This document shows positions 14,490 to 16,069 of a stretch of DNA of 16,069 bases, piece after piece. The notes under the pieces are model-generated. The model searched no databases and was not told the DNA's origin. It worked only from the letters and a program-made list of their open reading frames with translations. Source of the stretch: Hyphomicrobiaceae bacterium (GTDB lineage Bacteria > Pseudomonadota > Alphaproteobacteria > Rhizobiales > JAKIUO01); NCBI GenBank assembly GCA_021647535.1, contig JAKIUO010000055.1, positions 1-16,069 of the forward strand, in the 5' to 3' direction. How positions within the stretch are numbered: position 1 is the first letter of the stretch; each line of letters begins with the position of its first letter. Both the position numbers and the translations under genes were made by a program.

Positions 14490-14651
14490 AAGCGACTTGT
14501 CGTCGCTTGTCCTCGCCAGACAGGCATCTTTGCAGATGGCATTGGGGACTGGTCCCCAAACCCCTGATTTAAAATGGGGTTGTAGGGGCTAGCCCCTGCT
14601 GCTGTCCGCATAGGACGTCTGTCCGGCGAGGACGAGCGACGATAGTCGCTT
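14490..14651. repeat. 162-bp MITE-like element with about 35-bp imperfect terminal inverted repeats
   Basis: The left arm begins aagcgact (14490-14497) and continues tcgtcgct, gtcctcgcc, gacag; the right arm, read in reverse complement from 14651, has the same blocks in the same order with four differences including one single-base offset. The interior (about 14525-14615) contains further self-complementary stretches: ggggac/gtcccc near 14544-14557, cccc/gggg near 14561-14579 and aggggctagcccct at 14584-14597. No open frame of note is inside. It fills most of the typA/msrA divergent spacer. It could be a non-autonomous mobile element or a structured leader of msrA. Confidence 0.75.
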
Positions 14652-14676
14652 TGCATTGGTAAGGGAAGGCACAAAA

Positions 14677-15306
14677 ATGTTCAAATCAAAATCGGCTCAA
14701 ATACCACAACCTGGCGAGGCCTTACCGGGGCGCAGTCAGTCCATTGAAACGGCAAGGGAGCATTTCGTTTTTGGTACAGCATTGCAAGGGCCTTTTGCAG
14801 ACCATGTTCAAATGGCGATGTTCGGGCTGGGGTGTTTTTGGGGAGCCGAGCGCAAGTTCTGGCAATTGCCGGGAGTGATTTCCACGGCGGTTGGCTATAG
14901 CGCAGGACACACCCCCAACGCCACCTATGAAGAGGTCTGCAGCGGCCATACCGGGCATAATGAGGTGGTGCGGGTGGTGTTTGATCCGCAGCTGATTGAC
15001 TATGAAACTTTGCTTATTGCCTTTTTCGAGGCTCATAATCCGACGCAAGGCATGGCGCAGGGCAATGATCGCGGCACGCAATATCGTTCAGGAATTTATA
15101 CCTATGACGACGCGCAAAAAGAGCAGGCCGAAACCCGGTTGCAAGACTACCAGCAAAAACTTGCGGCGGCCGGACACGGGGCCATCACCACAGAAGTCAT
15201 GGACGCCCCGACCTTCTATTTTGCCGAAGACTATCACCAGCAATATCTGGCCAAAAACCCCAATGGTTATTGCGGCTTAGGTGGCACAGGTGTGAGCTGC
15301 GGATAA
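14677..15306 (+). CDS. msrA: Peptide methionine sulfoxide reductase MsrA
   Basis: Reduces the S-epimer of methionine sulfoxide in proteins and free methionine, using thioredoxin. From ATG 14677 (GGAAGG seven bases upstream) the protein has 209 residues, the long E. coli-like form (212 residues). The catalytic motif GLGCFWGAER places the attacking cysteine at C53; the resolving cysteines C199 and C208 in NGYCGLGGTGVSCG match the three-cysteine mechanism. Other family blocks are GVISTAVGYSAGHTPNATYEEV, split here as GVISTAVGYSAG and NATYEEV, then GHNEVVRVVFDP, FFEAHNPTQ, and TQYRSGIY. A TTG seven codons upstream is in frame but falls at the edge of the inverted repeat. No msrB is fused or adjacent. 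Convergent with the WD40 gene, 33 bases apart. Confidence 0.96.
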   Translation: MFKSKSAQIPQPGEALPGRSQSIETAREHFVFGTALQGPFADHVQMAMFGLGCFWGAERKFWQLPGVISTAVGYSAGHTPNATYEEVCSGHTGHNEVVRVVFDPQLIDYETLLIAFFEAHNPTQGMAQGNDRGTQYRSGIYTYDDAQKEQAETRLQDYQQKLAAAGHGAITTEVMDAPTFYFAEDYHQQYLAKNPNGYCGLGGTGVSCG

Positions 15307-15339
15307 GCCGCAAAACAACGCTACTATACTCAGCCCTGC

Positions 15340-16069
15340 TCATCTTCGGGTGGTGCGTCTTTTAAATCTGGCGCACCAGTCCGGGATTTTCTCATCCAGA
15401 AAATATTTCTTTCTCTCTTCTCGCGTCAAGCAGCGCTTCGCAGCTTTACGCGCCACTTTCACCAGCGCCCGATCAGAAGAAAAAAGCGGCCACAGACGCA
15501 AGGTGCCATCTCCTGAAGCGGTGACGACCCTGCGACCATCTGGTGAATAGGACGCCGTGCTGACAATCCCTTTATGCCCCCGCAAGACCTGCAATAACCG
15601 GCCGCTTTCGACATCCCAGATACGAGCGGTTTTATCCTTGGAAGAGGTCACAATATGCTTGCTGTCCGGGCTGAATTCAGCGCTCAGCACCGCCCATTCA
15701 TGACCCTTAAGGGCGCGTAAAAATACACCGCTTCTGGCCTCCCATAAGCGCACGCTTTTGTCTTCCGATGCCGTGGCGAGCAATTTTCCAGTTGGGTCAT
15801 AGCGCACCATGCGCACAATATCCTTGTGCCCTTTCAGCAAGGCCAGTTGATTGCCAGTTTCGACATCAAGAATACGCGCCATTTTATCATCACAAGCGGT
15901 CACGATACGTCGGCCATCCGGGCTGAACTCGGCATATTCAAGAGCCGCCTTGTGGCCCAGAAACGTGCGCAGCAATTTACCCCCGGCAACCTCCCAGATA
16001 CGTGCCGTCTGATCACCCGACGCCGTAACAATACCCTCGCCATCCTTTGAAAAGCCGGCACTTGTCCGG
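15340..16069 (-). CDS. WD40-repeat protein, C-terminal part (5' end beyond window)
   Basis: The frame stays open from the TGA at 15342-15340 to the window edge, so at least 242 residues are visible and the N-terminus is missing. Five WD40 blades are seen, the first partial, each with the pattern FSPDGRRIVTASGD then ARIWDVESG then LLxxLxGH; the repeats are closely similar to one another. After the last blade (GTLRLWPLF) comes a tail with ARKAAKRCLTREERKKYFLD and a terminal IPDWCARFKRR. A CLT-x-E-x-R plus WC tail of this sort occurs at the end of large multi-domain bacterial WD40 proteins that carry effector or ATPase modules at the N-terminus. What lies upstream decides the function, so only a scaffold role can be inferred. 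Confidence 0.9.
   Translation of the reverse strand, partial: RTSAGFSKDGEGIVTASGDQTARIWEVAGGKLLRTFLGHKAALEYAEFSPDGRRIVTACDDKMARILDVETGNQLALLKGHKDIVRMVRYDPTGKLLATASEDKSVRLWEARSGVFLRALKGHEWAVLSAEFSPDSKHIVTSSKDKTARIWDVESGRLLQVLRGHKGIVSTASYSPDGRRVVTASGDGTLRLWPLFSSDRALVKVARKAAKRCLTREERKKYFLDEKIPDWCARFKRRTTRR

Overview
The window looks like chromosomal DNA of an alphaproteobacterium. The main evidence is a dnaX-ybaB-recR cluster whose DnaX has lost most of its zinc ligands in the way I recall for alphaproteobacteria, together with a TypA/BipA GTPase, a RecD2-type helicase start, a TAXI-type solute-binding protein and a two-domain secreted nuclease homologue. I cannot assign an order. No rRNA, tRNA, CRISPR array, transposase or phage gene was seen.

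Layout from left to right. (1) 1-304: 5' part of a leftward recD2-like helicase gene; its start codon lies in a 22-bp tandem duplication. (2) 305-471: divergent spacer holding a 78-bp imperfect inverted repeat. (3) 472-1314: secreted staphylococcal-nuclease homologue, rightward. (4) 1464-5489: leftward three-gene operon, read in the order DUF4956 membrane protein, CotH-kinase/beta-helix protein, VTC (polyphosphate polymerase) protein. Spacing is tight (13 nt, then an ATGA overlap) and the DNA is visibly more AT-rich than its surroundings. (5) 5745-7376: leftward TAXI-family periplasmic binding protein with a very basic, histone-H1-like segment of about 105 residues between signal peptide and binding domain. 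The basic part is encoded partly by a perfect hexanucleotide repeat, and the gene is preceded by a C10/G10 tract. (6) 7720-7959: small unknown protein, rightward. (7) 7972-11489: leftward dnaX, ybaB, an interposed single-RRM RNA-binding protein gene that has its own candidate promoter and terminators, and recR. (8) 11490-11807: non-coding island of GC-rich hairpins. (9) 11808-14405: leftward typA followed by an FkbM-type methyltransferase. (10) 14490-14651: 162-bp MITE-like inverted repeat in the divergent typA/msrA spacer. (11) 14677-15306: msrA, rightward. (12) 15340-16069: 3' part of a leftward WD40-repeat protein gene, cut by the window end.

How the genes may work together. Replication and repair genes (recD2, dnaX, ybaB, recR) and stress or translation genes (typA, the RRM protein, msrA) form a housekeeping background. 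The accessory module is the DUF4956-CotH-VTC operon: a predicted polyphosphate-type polymerase (VTC fold), a CotH-type atypical kinase with a membrane anchor and beta-helix, and a four-helix membrane protein. The gene just upstream on the same strand encodes an exported protein with an extremely cationic segment. I propose, as inference only, that this segment could bind a polyanion such as polyphosphate made by the operon. That four-gene neighbourhood is the best candidate here for an undescribed system.
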